64,000 nucleotides of DNA from Pseudomonadota bacterium. Lineage in GTDB: Bacteria; Myxococcota_A; Polyangia; Haliangiales; Haliangiaceae. The DNA is taken from assembly GCA_022360315.1 (NCBI GenBank), contig JAKSDA010000210.1:1-64000 (forward strand), given 5' to 3'. A model generated the notes under the pieces. That model did not search any database. It had not been told where the DNA came from and saw nothing but the letters and a program-made list of their open reading frames with translations. The position numbers and the translations under genes were made by a program. This document shows, in pieces, positions 51,610 to 60,186 of this stretch. Every line of letters begins with the position of its first letter. Position 1 is the first letter of the stretch.

Positions 51610-53988
51610 CTACCCGGACCGGTCGAGCCCGGTGCGAATGCGCTCGGCCAGCCAGGTGAATCGCGTGTTGGTGCTCTGGTTGCGCGTGGCGATCGCGACC
51701 GCTCTGGGCGAACCGATCACTACCACCAGTTTTCTACCCCGAGTGATCGCTGTGTAGAGCAAATTGCGTTGCAGCATCATATAGTGCTGAGTGCCCAGCG
51801 CCAGAACCACCACCGGGTATTCCGAGCCTTGACTCTTGTGCACACTCACCGCGTAGGCAGGGATCAGCTGATCGATATCATCGCGTTCGTAGTGCACTGT
51901 GCGGCCATCGACAAATTCGACCAACATCTGTTGCTTGCCGACCAGAATATCGGTCACCACACCGATATCGCCATTGAATATCGACTTATCGTAGTTGTTT
52001 TTGACCTGCATGACCTTGTCGCCGGCTCGAAAGACCCGGTTGCCGCGCGACATCTCGACAACGCCGCTGGCCTTCGGATTGAGCCGCTCCTGCAAGGCCT
52101 CGTTGAGAGCGATGGTGCCGATTTCACCGCGGTGTATCGGGCTGAGCACCTGGATATCGGTGAGCGACTCGAAACCAAAACTCCTGGGAATCCGTTCGGC
52201 GACCAGGTTCACAATGGTACTTCGCGCTGCACCGGGATCGTCGCGGGGGATGAAGTAGAGGTCAGAGCGATGCGCGTCTGTCCCGGCCGGCGGATCGAAT
52301 GTGGGAACCACGCCGTGGTTGATCTGGTGCGCTGCGGTCACGATCCGGCTCTGCGCCGCCTGACGGAAGATCTCGGTCAATCGGACCACGGTTGCTGCCT
52401 CCGACGCGATGACATCGGCCAATACCGATCCAGGCCCCACCGAGGGCAATTGATCCACATCGCCGACCAGGATGAGCTGCGCCGACGACGGCAGTGCGAC
52501 GAGAAGCGCGTGAAATAGCACGATATCGACCATCGACACCTCGTCGACGATCAACGCATCGACCTCGAGAAGATTGTCGGCATCGCGCTGAAAGCCGTTC
52601 AGCGCCGGTTGATACTCGAGCAGACGGTGAAGTGTGGCCGCGTCGCGGCCGGTGCTTTCGGCCAATCGCTTGGCCGCCCGGCCGGTTGGTGCGGCCAGCG
52701 CCAGGCGCCGACCCCTGGCGCTGAGAAGGCTCACGACGGCCCGTATGATGGTCGTTTTGCCCACTCCGGGCCCGCCGGTGATCACTACACACTTATCGAC
52801 CACCACGGCCTCGACTGCGCGCCGCTGAGCCTCGGCCAGTTGGATGCCGAGATCGCGCTCGAATTCTGCCACGACCTTGTCGAGTTCGATCTGCAGCGGC
52901 TTCATCGGCGTGGTGACCAGTTCGGCCAGCGCAGTTGCGGCCTGACTTTCGACCTGCCAGATCGCGGTGAGCGAGAGGCACATTCCGCGGTCTCCGAGGC
53001 TCTCGCGGATGATCAGACTGTCGCTCTCGAGCTTGTTCAGGGCAGGGCCGAGCAGCGACTGCTCGACATCCAGAAGATCGGCTGCGGTCTGCACGAGTTC
53101 GCGTTCCGGTGCGTGTACATGGCCCTCTTCCGCGTATTTGCCGAGGGTGTGGATCAGCCCAGCTGCGAGACGTTCCGGTGCCGTGGTTTCCAGGCCCAGA
53201 TTGCGGGCGATGGCGTCGGCGGTTTTGAAGCCGATCCCCCACACCTCCAGGGCCAGGCGGTACGGATTTTTGCGGATGATGGCCATGGTATCGCGGCCGT
53301 AGCGCTTGACGATCCGCGCCGCGCTCGCCGGCGATACACCGTATCCGTGCAGAAAGACCATCACGTCGTGCATACCGTGCTCGCTGCTCCAGGCTTCAGC
53401 GATTTTTTTTGCCCGCGCAGTGCCGATGCCGTCGACTTCTTTTAGCCGGCTGGGCTGGTCGCGGATGACTTCGAGAGTTTCGAGGCCAAAGCGCTCGACC
53501 AGACGCTTGGCCAGTTCCGGCCCCACACCGGGGATCGGCCCAGAAGCCAGATACCGCTCGATGCCGAGCAGCGACTCGGGTAGCTTGGTCTGATACGTGA
53601 CCACCCGAAACTGCCGACCGTAACGAGGGTGCACGTGCCAGGAGCCGCGCATGCGCAGCGGGGTCCCTTCACGCAGGCCAAAAAGCGTTCCCACCACGGT
53701 CACCAACTCTGGATCTTCACTGTCAGCCAGCGATGGATCGGGGCGTACCCGGGCCACGGTCCAGTAGTTTTCCTGGTTGGAGAAAACCACTTGCTGGAGC
53801 GTGCCATCCAGTGTCTCTGTCGAGTCGCCGGCCAGGTCCAGCTCCGCTTGCTGCCCTCGACGCCCGGCTAGTGGCTCAGTGACCGACTCGCCAGCTCGAT
53901 TGCTCGACCCCCCACTTTCGCCTGACTCCACCTCCTGTTCCCGGCCGGAGTGGCCGGGCGTTTGGCGGGTGGTCGGGCGACGGGTCAT
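51610..53988 (-). CDS. recD2: RecD2-type 5'-3' DNA helicase
   Basis: The 792-residue protein has a disordered N-terminal extension (about 55 residues), an OB-like domain (VVFSNQENYWTVARVRP), tandem helix-hairpin-helix segments (IPGVGPELAKRLVERFG, VDGIGTARAKKIAEAW), then helicase motifs: I GGPGVGKTTIIRAV near residue 403, Ia LAAPTGRAAKRL, II LIVDEVSMVD, III VGDVDQLPSVGPGSVLAD and VI YTAITRGRKLVVVIG. The SH3-like insert and the YAVSVHKSQGSEYPVVV phrase are typical of RecD2/YrrC rather than RecBCD RecD. It probably acts in mismatch repair or fork processing without RecB/C. It begins 9 bp after the SDR gene. Confidence 0.96.
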   Translation of the reverse strand: MTRRPTTRQTPGHSGREQEVESGESGGSSNRAGESVTEPLAGRRGQQAELDLAGDSTETLDGTLQQVVFSNQENYWTVARVRPDPSLADSEDPELVTVVGTLFGLREGTPLRMRGSWHVHPRYGRQFRVVTYQTKLPESLLGIERYLASGPIPGVGPELAKRLVERFGLETLEVIRDQPSRLKEVDGIGTARAKKIAEAWSSEHGMHDVMVFLHGYGVSPASAARIVKRYGRDTMAIIRKNPYRLALEVWGIGFKTADAIARNLGLETTAPERLAAGLIHTLGKYAEEGHVHAPERELVQTAADLLDVEQSLLGPALNKLESDSLIIRESLGDRGMCLSLTAIWQVESQAATALAELVTTPMKPLQIELDKVVAEFERDLGIQLAEAQRRAVEAVVVDKCVVITGGPGVGKTTIIRAVVSLLSARGRRLALAAPTGRAAKRLAESTGRDAATLHRLLEYQPALNGFQRDADNLLEVDALIVDEVSMVDIVLFHALLVALPSSAQLILVGDVDQLPSVGPGSVLADVIASEAATVVRLTEIFRQAAQSRIVTAAHQINHGVVPTFDPPAGTDAHRSDLYFIPRDDPGAARSTIVNLVAERIPRSFGFESLTDIQVLSPIHRGEIGTIALNEALQERLNPKASGVVEMSRGNRVFRAGDKVMQVKNNYDKSIFNGDIGVVTDILVGKQQMLVEFVDGRTVHYERDDIDQLIPAYAVSVHKSQGSEYPVVVLALGTQHYMMLQRNLLYTAITRGRKLVVVIGSPRAVAIATRNQSTNTRFTWLAERIRTGLDRSG

Positions 53989-53997
53989 ACAGACATA

Positions 53998-54765
<768 letters not shown>

Positions 54766-54850
54766 ACTCCAATTCCTTCTGCGTCCAGCTGCACGAGTAT
54801 ACCTCTCGTATTGTGCATGGCAACAAAAAGGACATCCAAAACGCTCTATC

Positions 54851-55030
54851 ACGCGCGATCGCACTGAAAAGGAGCCAGCGTGATCGCGCGTGGCCCGACG
54901 GTTTTGCGCCCGGGGCCATTGTTTCTGGGCAAAGCCCCTGGACGGCCCGAATTGCCATCAGATCGGCGATTGGCCTCGCAATAGAAACACGTTGTTTGAC
55001 CCGCGACCAATGTGTTTTGTTTGGCTGAAC
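54851..55030. repeat. Dispersed intergenic repeat, copy 3 (complete)
   Basis: acgcgcgatc (54851-54860) and gatcgcgcgt (54882-54891) form a perfect 10-bp stem with a 21-nt loop, the same loop length as the copy at 47931 but with a different stem sequence. The order of the inner GGGCC dyad, GGGC-TTT-GCCC hairpin, GCGAGGCCAA and gtttcta...caaacaacg (minus strand) is the same. It occupies much of the 393-bp gap 54766-55158 between the divergent SDR and coiled-coil genes; nothing else is evident there. Confidence 0.8.
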
Positions 55031-55158
55031 AATGGCGACAAGCGCCCAAAAAACATAGCGATGAGAATCGGCCATTTGTGTTGCGGTGCAAAAAAGTCGA
55101 TTGCATCCGGAGCCGAGCTTGGCTACGTCTACGGGGAATCAACACGGGAGCACGAGCC

Positions 55159-55617
55159 ATGAACCAACCGCAGCAGAAAACTCCGATCGAGAAACTCATC
55201 GACGAATACGAGAAGCTGCTCGACAAGATCGTCGACCTCGAAGCCATGGCGCATGCCGCGGCCGAGGTTTTGCAGCACATTCCGTACTTGCCACGCCGGT
55301 CCGAGTCGCCCGACGAGGAGCGCCTGGTCGAGATCCGGCGTCAGTTTGGCCGACTCCATGCGCTGGTCGCGGCCACCTCCGATTCGGCCCGCAAGGTTCT
55401 CGATCGGGCCCACGCGCTGTCCGAGCGCCTGAATGAGTTTCGCAAAAAAGACCGCAACAAAAACGGCGAGGATCGGGACGAGAACAATTCAAACGGACGC
55501 AACGGAGGAGTCGGCCAGGCCAACGAACGGCTGGCTCCCTACGCTGGCGTGGTGCGGCGCCGCTCGCGGGGTAACCGCACCGGAGGCTATCAGCCGCCCA
55601 AGCTGCGGAGTGTGTAA
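55159..55617 (+). CDS. Small helical/coiled-coil protein of unknown function
   Basis: The start is ATG 55159 (152 residues), with GGGAG upstream; the longer frame would run through the intergenic repeat. Residues about 8-110 are predicted long helices (IEKLIDEYEKLLDKIVDLEA, LVEIRRQFGRLHALVAATSD, VLDRAHALSERLNEFRKKD) and could form a coiled coil. The C-terminal third is polar and basic, rich in Asn, Arg and Gly (NGEDRDENNSNGRNGG, RRRSRGNRTGGYQPP). No family is recognised. It lies beside the phasin-like gene but on the opposite strand. Confidence 0.7.
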   Translation: MNQPQQKTPIEKLIDEYEKLLDKIVDLEAMAHAAAEVLQHIPYLPRRSESPDEERLVEIRRQFGRLHALVAATSDSARKVLDRAHALSERLNEFRKKDRNKNGEDRDENNSNGRNGGVGQANERLAPYAGVVRRRSRGNRTGGYQPPKLRSV

Positions 55618-55689
55618 CCGCTACCCTGCCACGATACAGCCTCACCCGGTCCCATAGGCGATGCGGCGGCGCCTCCTCGCCTACCTGGT

Positions 55690-55745
55690 GTACGCTGTGC
55701 AGGACTCTCTCTCTTGCGTCTCTCGGATTATGTGAAATTGTAGAA
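55690..55745. repeat. Flanking repeat A of the phasin-like gene
   Basis: gtacgctgtgcaggactc and, after a gap, gcgtctctcggattatgtgaaattgta. It matches repeat B at 56132-56201 on the other side of the phasin-like gene (gtacgctgcgcaggactc ... gtgtctctcgaactacagtgaaactgta). Repeat A includes the phasin stop codon. Confidence 0.7.
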
Positions 55746-56081
55746 TTCTCTCGTCTTTCGAGTCGCGTCGAGGACCAACTTGCGCCACTCGGCAGACAGC
55801 GTGGCTGCGCAGGACAAATTTTCATCGGTCCAAATTTCATCGATCATTTTGGCCAGTTGGCTGGCCACCTGGGCAGTCACCTCGCGCGCGGTGCGGCGGG
55901 CGTGGCCGTAAGCCTCACCCTCGAACTCGGCAAGCTCGTCGGCCAACGCCTGCATGCGGTCGAACTGGCTCCTGGCCAGACGAATCCACAGATCAAAGCT
56001 CTGTTGAAATGGAAATGCCTGGTCCCATGCATTGCTGTCGCGGGTCTCTTGCTGGGTCTGCGAAGTCGTTTGCTTGCTCAT
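55728..56081 (-). CDS. Phasin-like protein
   Basis: The start at ATG 56081 (MSKQTTSQTQQ; GAAGGA upstream) gives 117 residues. After a short polar lead the protein is amphipathic helix (FPFQQSFDLWIRLARSQFDR, MQALADELAEFEGEAYGHAR, EVTAQVASQLAKMIDEIW), the pattern of phasins that coat polyhydroxyalkanoate granules. A PhaR-type regulator gene is 0.3 kb upstream on the same strand, which supports the idea. No PHA synthase is in view. The gene is bracketed by two imperfect direct repeats. Confidence 0.6.
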   Translation of the reverse strand: MSKQTTSQTQQETRDSNAWDQAFPFQQSFDLWIRLARSQFDRMQALADELAEFEGEAYGHARRTAREVTAQVASQLAKMIDEIWTDENLSCAATLSAEWRKLVLDATRKTREFYNFT

Positions 56082-56131
56082 GGATTGATCCTTCTGTATT
56101 CGAGTGAGTACTGCCGGTTCACGTACGTCGC

Positions 56132-56201
56132 GTACGCTGCGCAGGACTCCTCTCAGGTGCCCTGTCTCGCCTGTGTCTCTCGAACTACAGTGAAACTGTA
56201 T
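56132..56201. repeat. Flanking repeat B, in the phasin promoter region, with CTGCGCAG palindrome
   Basis: The copy lies 51-120 bp upstream of the phasin-like start and contains the perfect 8-bp palindrome CTGCGCAG at 56137-56144. TGC-rich dyads are the kind of sequence reported for PhaR operators elsewhere (from memory), so this is a candidate operator. Confidence 0.55.
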
Positions 56202-56330
56202 AGGTCGTATGCGGCGCGGTGTCAAGCCCATTTTTGTGCGATGCACAAGTGACCATTCCGAGGGCGGGGTTCTGGCCATCAACCACCGCTACGTGTGCAC
56301 GATTGCGTGTTGCGTGTCTCATGCTGTACT

Positions 56331-56370
56331 GCAACAAACGCCTTGTTTGATCCACAACGAATGGGTTTCT
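56331..56370. repeat. Partial copy of the dispersed intergenic repeat
   Basis: caacaaacgccttgtttgat followed by ccacaacgaatgggtttctg matches the outer segment of the copy at 47931 (about 48050-48090). The stem-loop part is not recognisable here. It sits just after the phaR stop. Confidence 0.6.
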
Positions 56371-56372
56371 GC

Positions 56373-57050
56373 TCAGTCGCCGGATCGCTTGCGAGATCGC
56401 TTGCGTTTGGGTTTCGCAGCCTTTTTGGGCGTACCGCTGCCGGACAGGACGACGCTTTTTAATTCCTCCAGCTCGCGGCGCAGCGCTGCCACATCGTTGT
56501 GGGATGAATTCCCCGGGGGATTCGATGGTGCGGTCGGATTGGCCGGGGCATCGTTTATCGGCGCACCCGGGGCCGATTCGTCGACCCTCGGCGCGGGATA
56601 AGTCCAGGTGGGGGGCGGCGGATGTGCGGCCCGATTGGGATTAAAGGCTCCATTCGACCACATGCGGGCCAGTGCATTGGTGGCCGCAAATGGCACAGTG
56701 GCGAGCGGATTGTATGCGGCCATCGCATGGGCGTTGTCCTTGGCCTGCCGGTACATTTCGAACGCCAGGGTGAGATAGCTGCCGAGAAACTCGGCCAGGG
56801 CGTCGTCGCCCAGGCGAATGAGCTGGGTGAGAAGGGGGACGGGCAGCATGCGAGCTGCGCCGCGTCCTTCCACAATGATCTGGGTGAGCGTGGCCTGGGT
56901 GAGATCCTCGCCGCTCTTGGCGTCGATGACCTGGACATCGATGCCGCTCTGGATCTTGGACGCCAGCTCGTCGAGTGTGATGTAGCGGCTGTCGCCGGTA
57001 TCGTAGAGCCTGCGATTGCCGTATTTTTTGATGACGGTTGCGTTGCTCAC
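56373..57050 (-). CDS. phaR: Polyhydroxyalkanoate accumulation regulator PhaR
   Basis: The 225-residue protein opens with VIKKYGNRRLYDTGDSRYIT, the signature of the PHB/PHA accumulation regulator DNA-binding domain, followed by LDELASKIQSGIDVQVIDAK and SGEDLTQATLTQIIVEG. The second domain (LPVPLLTQLIRLGDDALAEF, GSYLTLAFEMYRQAKDN) is the PHB_acc region. The C-terminus is Pro/Ala-rich and ends in a basic tail (KKAAKPKRKRSRKRSGD). PhaR binds PHA granules and represses phasin genes when no granule is present. The phasin-like gene is directly downstream. Confidence 0.94.
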   Translation of the reverse strand: MSNATVIKKYGNRRLYDTGDSRYITLDELASKIQSGIDVQVIDAKSGEDLTQATLTQIIVEGRGAARMLPVPLLTQLIRLGDDALAEFLGSYLTLAFEMYRQAKDNAHAMAAYNPLATVPFAATNALARMWSNGAFNPNRAAHPPPPTWTYPAPRVDESAPGAPINDAPANPTAPSNPPGNSSHNDVAALRRELEELKSVVLSGSGTPKKAAKPKRKRSRKRSGD

Positions 57051-57173
57051 AGTGCTGACTCCACATCAAACCGTACCCGCGCAGCGAGCGACGGGCAAGA
57101 ATCCTGTTGTTGCGGCGCAAAATTACCGGTGCCGGTCAGCACGGCGAAGGCTGACCGAGAGCGGCGAGCACGC

Positions 57174-57557
57174 TCATTCGGATCGCGGCGTTGCCCCGGG
57201 TGGCGGGGACGACGCTCGCGGCGGGGGCGAATTCGACAACGCGGCCGGAGGCGCCGGATCACCGGGGCCGCGCCCACTGTCACCCTCGACGAACCCGATC
57301 GCATCTTCACAGCTCAGGCTCTCGAACGCCAGGAGAGATTCAGAGCTGGAAAACACGTCGCCACACTCGTACTCGCAAAGCTGGTGATGGCGTTCGGAGA
57401 TCTGCTCACCGCGAGATTCTTTGCACGACAGATAATAGTTGCATGCTCCCTGGCAATTTCCGGTGAGCTTGCGGTATTCGATCTCTGCACCGCGCCAGAT
57501 GCAGCCCGCCGATATGAGCATACAGAGACTCACAACTGCCGCACAGGTAAGGTGCAT
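57174..57557 (-). CDS. Cys-rich lipoprotein
   Basis: The 127-residue protein has a signal peptide and lipobox (SLCMLISAGC, Cys19). The mature part contains Cys residues in GNCQGACNYYLSCKES and HQLCEYECGD, with a later Cys in LSCEDA, suggesting disulfides or a metal site in a small helical domain of the kind found in myxobacterial lipoproteins. The last 35 residues are Pro/Ser/Gly-rich. It is divergent from the TonB-type receptor gene over 226 bp, so the two may share regulation. Function is unknown. Confidence 0.78.
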   Translation of the reverse strand: MHLTCAAVVSLCMLISAGCIWRGAEIEYRKLTGNCQGACNYYLSCKESRGEQISERHHQLCEYECGDVFSSSESLLAFESLSCEDAIGFVEGDSGRGPGDPAPPAALSNSPPPRASSPPPGATPRSE

Positions 57558-57783
57558 TGAGCGATCTCATCGTCAATGGCCCGGCCAGGTCAAGGACCAA
57601 GTGGTCGGCGTTTTTGATCACGCCTCATCAAAGCGCGCAGTCGATCCAGCGCCCTCGGAATCACAGGCGTATCGCACTTGCCATTCCCCATGTGCGACTC
57701 CTCACTGGTCTCGGCCAGACACCCATGCGAGACCCCGCAAAGCCCGGCCGACTCAGGCGATTCAGGTTACCTTACGGAGAGCC

Positions 57784-60141
57784 ATGAGCAGCTGTCGAAA
57801 TCTTTTGCCAACTACTCTGTTGACCGCTGTTGTTGTAGCGATCGCCTGGAAATCCGCGGCCTGGGCAGAGCCGCTCTCGGGCAGTGTCGTCGATGGGCAG
57901 ACCCTCGAGCCCGTTGCAGACGCCCGGATCACGATTTCTGCGACGGCAACCGAGTCAGCAGTGCCCCAAAAGGGCGATGAAGTGCCCCAAAAGGGCGATC
58001 AGATGATGTCTGCGACAACCAACCGAGCCGGTCAGTATGTATTTACCGACGTGCCGGTGGGCAAGCTGATCCTGCGTGTCGAGGCCGAGGGATATGCGAC
58101 CTCCGAAGAAGCGATCGAGGTTGGCCCGGGTGGCCGGACCGATCTGGTACTGGTTTTGTTCCCACCCGGACTTGCCTCCGAGATCATCGAGATCACGGAT
58201 CAGATTGCTCCGCAACCGACCCCACCGGGCAAAACCGAGCTCGCGCGCAAGGAATTGACCCGGATTCCGGGAACTCGTGGCGACGCTCTCACCTCGATCA
58301 AGAGTCTGCCCGGTGTGGCCAATGCCGATGGCCAGGGCGCCGGCCCCGGCCTCCTGGTGATCCGCGGTTCCGCGCCCGAGGACTCCAAGGTGACCATCGA
58401 CGGAATCGAGATCCCACTGCTCTACCATTTCTTTGGCTTGCAGAGCATCGTGCCGTCCGAGTTCATCGGCTCGATCGACTTCTTGCCGGGCGGCTTTGGA
58501 CCCTCAGATGGCCGTGCAACAGGCGGCATCATCAACATTGTCACCCGCGACGAAGTGGTCAAAGAGACCGATGGCTTTGCCGAGTTATCGTTCATCAACG
58601 TTGCCGGGTTTGTAAAGGGACCGATCTCGAGGAAATACGATCTTCAGTTTGCTGCCGGGGTCCGTCGCTCGGCCATCGACCTCTTGCTCCCGGCGGTGCT
58701 GCCCGACGATGCCAACATCAGTTTTACCACCGCGCCCCAGTACTACGACGCCCAGGCCCGGGTTGATTGGCGCCCGCGATACAGCGACCGGGTGACCTTG
58801 TTGGGCCTGGCCAGTTTCGACCTGCTCAGCCTGCTCAACGACAACATCAACCCCAACGAACCGCTACTCTCGGGCAAATGGGAGAACGAGACCTCGTTCA
58901 CCCGGACCATTCTGTCGTGGGTTCACAGGTCCAAAACCCTGGAAAATCGGCTTGTCGCAGCCGTGGGAACGACCGGGTTTCGATTCGAGATCGGCGCGGA
59001 CATGGACGAAGGGGAGCAGTCCGAGACCCGCCTGGACGACCGTTTTTTGCGTTTTGACCAGCGCCGGTTGGAGTTGCGCGAGGACCTGGCGTGGAAACTT
59101 TCCACCCGCCTGACCCTGCGCGGTGGCGGCGATGTGGTCTTTCAATCCACTGACGCCGAGGTCAAGTTTCCGTCTCCGCCGCAAGAAGGCTCGGGCGGAC
59201 CGGACAATTTCAGCACCGCTCCACTCGTCGAGATCATGGATGTACTCGACGAACACGTGGCATCGGCGTACCTCGCTGCCGATGTTCGTCCCATCTCTGG
59301 CACGACGATCACCCCCGGGCTCCGGGTCGACTATTTCGACCGCATTGGTGAAACTACTTGGTCGCCCCGTGTCGCTGTGCAGCAGGCCATTTCCGCGGAT
59401 TGGACATTGCGTCTGTCCATGGGGTCATACTCGCGGGCGCCCCAGCAAAACGAAGCATTTCAGACCACTCTTTTGCCCGAGCTGGCAACTCAATATGTGG
59501 CCGGTGTGGACTACAAGATTGCCGAGGGCATCAGCATTCAGTCGAGCGCGTTTTACACCGACCGCCGGCACCTGATCGTCCAGGACGAGGTAACCGCGGC
59601 CAGCGATCCCGAGAACTCGTACGTCAATCGCGGTTTTGGCCGCTCGTTTGGCGCTGAACTCCTGCTTCGCGCCAAGCACAATCAGTTTTTTGGCTGGCTC
59701 GCCTACACCTTGTCGCGCAGCGACCGCATTGACGGACCCGAAGCCGAGCGCCGTCTCTTCGATTACGACCAGACCCACAATCTGATCGCAGTGGCCAGCT
59801 ATCGGCTGGGCGGCTGGGAATTCGGCGGGCGCTGGCAGTTCAGCACGGGGGCCCCGTACACGCCGATCGTCAGCTCCATTTTCCTGTCCGATACCGCCAT
59901 TCACATACCGGTGTACGGCGTGGTCAACAGCGAGCGGTTCGCTTCCGCTCACCAGCTGGATCTGCGCATCGACCGCAAATGGACCTTCAAAACCTGGTCC
60001 CTGTCGGCCTATCTCGACGTGACCAATGTCTATGCCAACCCGCGAACCCTGGGCTATCAGTACAATTTCGACTACAGCGAACGAAAAGCGATCGAAGAGC
60101 TGCCCGTGGTCCCGGCCCTGGGGGTGCGGGGCAGTTTCTAG
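57784..60141 (+). CDS. TonB-dependent receptor with carboxypeptidase-like N-terminal domain
   Basis: The protein has 785 residues from ATG 57784 (ACGGAGAGCC upstream); the longer frame is not coding. A signal peptide (LTAVVVAIAWKSAAWA) is followed by a CarboxypepD_reg-like beta-sandwich (LSGSVVDGQTLEPVADARIT, GQYVFTDVPVGKLILRVEAE). Then comes the plug domain (TRGDALTSIKSLPGVANADG, VIRGSAPEDSKVTIDGIEIP, GGIINIVTRD) and a beta-barrel ending LGVRGSF. No clear TonB box is seen. It should sit in the outer membrane and import an unknown ligand. A 21-bp tandem duplication at 57961-58002 encodes VPQKGDE VPQKGDQ inside the first domain. An M16 peptidase gene follows in convergent orientation. Confidence 0.92.
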   Translation: MSSCRNLLPTTLLTAVVVAIAWKSAAWAEPLSGSVVDGQTLEPVADARITISATATESAVPQKGDEVPQKGDQMMSATTNRAGQYVFTDVPVGKLILRVEAEGYATSEEAIEVGPGGRTDLVLVLFPPGLASEIIEITDQIAPQPTPPGKTELARKELTRIPGTRGDALTSIKSLPGVANADGQGAGPGLLVIRGSAPEDSKVTIDGIEIPLLYHFFGLQSIVPSEFIGSIDFLPGGFGPSDGRATGGIINIVTRDEVVKETDGFAELSFINVAGFVKGPISRKYDLQFAAGVRRSAIDLLLPAVLPDDANISFTTAPQYYDAQARVDWRPRYSDRVTLLGLASFDLLSLLNDNINPNEPLLSGKWENETSFTRTILSWVHRSKTLENRLVAAVGTTGFRFEIGADMDEGEQSETRLDDRFLRFDQRRLELREDLAWKLSTRLTLRGGGDVVFQSTDAEVKFPSPPQEGSGGPDNFSTAPLVEIMDVLDEHVASAYLAADVRPISGTTITPGLRVDYFDRIGETTWSPRVAVQQAISADWTLRLSMGSYSRAPQQNEAFQTTLLPELATQYVAGVDYKIAEGISIQSSAFYTDRRHLIVQDEVTAASDPENSYVNRGFGRSFGAELLLRAKHNQFFGWLAYTLSRSDRIDGPEAERRLFDYDQTHNLIAVASYRLGGWEFGGRWQFSTGAPYTPIVSSIFLSDTAIHIPVYGVVNSERFASAHQLDLRIDRKWTFKTWSLSAYLDVTNVYANPRTLGYQYNFDYSERKAIEELPVVPALGVRGSF
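57961..58002. repeat. 21-bp tandem duplication inside the receptor gene
   Basis: gtgccccaaaagggcgat plus three bases occurs at 57961-57981 and 57982-58002. It adds seven residues in frame in a surface loop of the N-terminal domain. Confidence 0.85.
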
Positions 60142-60161
60142 CCGGGGAGGTTTTTTTGCGG

Positions 60162-60186
60162 CGAGTGAGCCCGCCGCGCTCACTCG
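60162..60186. repeat. Inverted repeat between convergent receptor and M16 genes
   Basis: cgagtgagc (60162-60170) and gctcactcg (60178-60186) form a perfect 9-bp stem over a 7-nt loop. The right arm overlaps the stop codon of the M16 gene and a T7 run lies just before the left arm. It may slow or end transcription from either side, but the T-run is on the wrong side for a standard terminator of the plus-strand gene. Confidence 0.55.
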
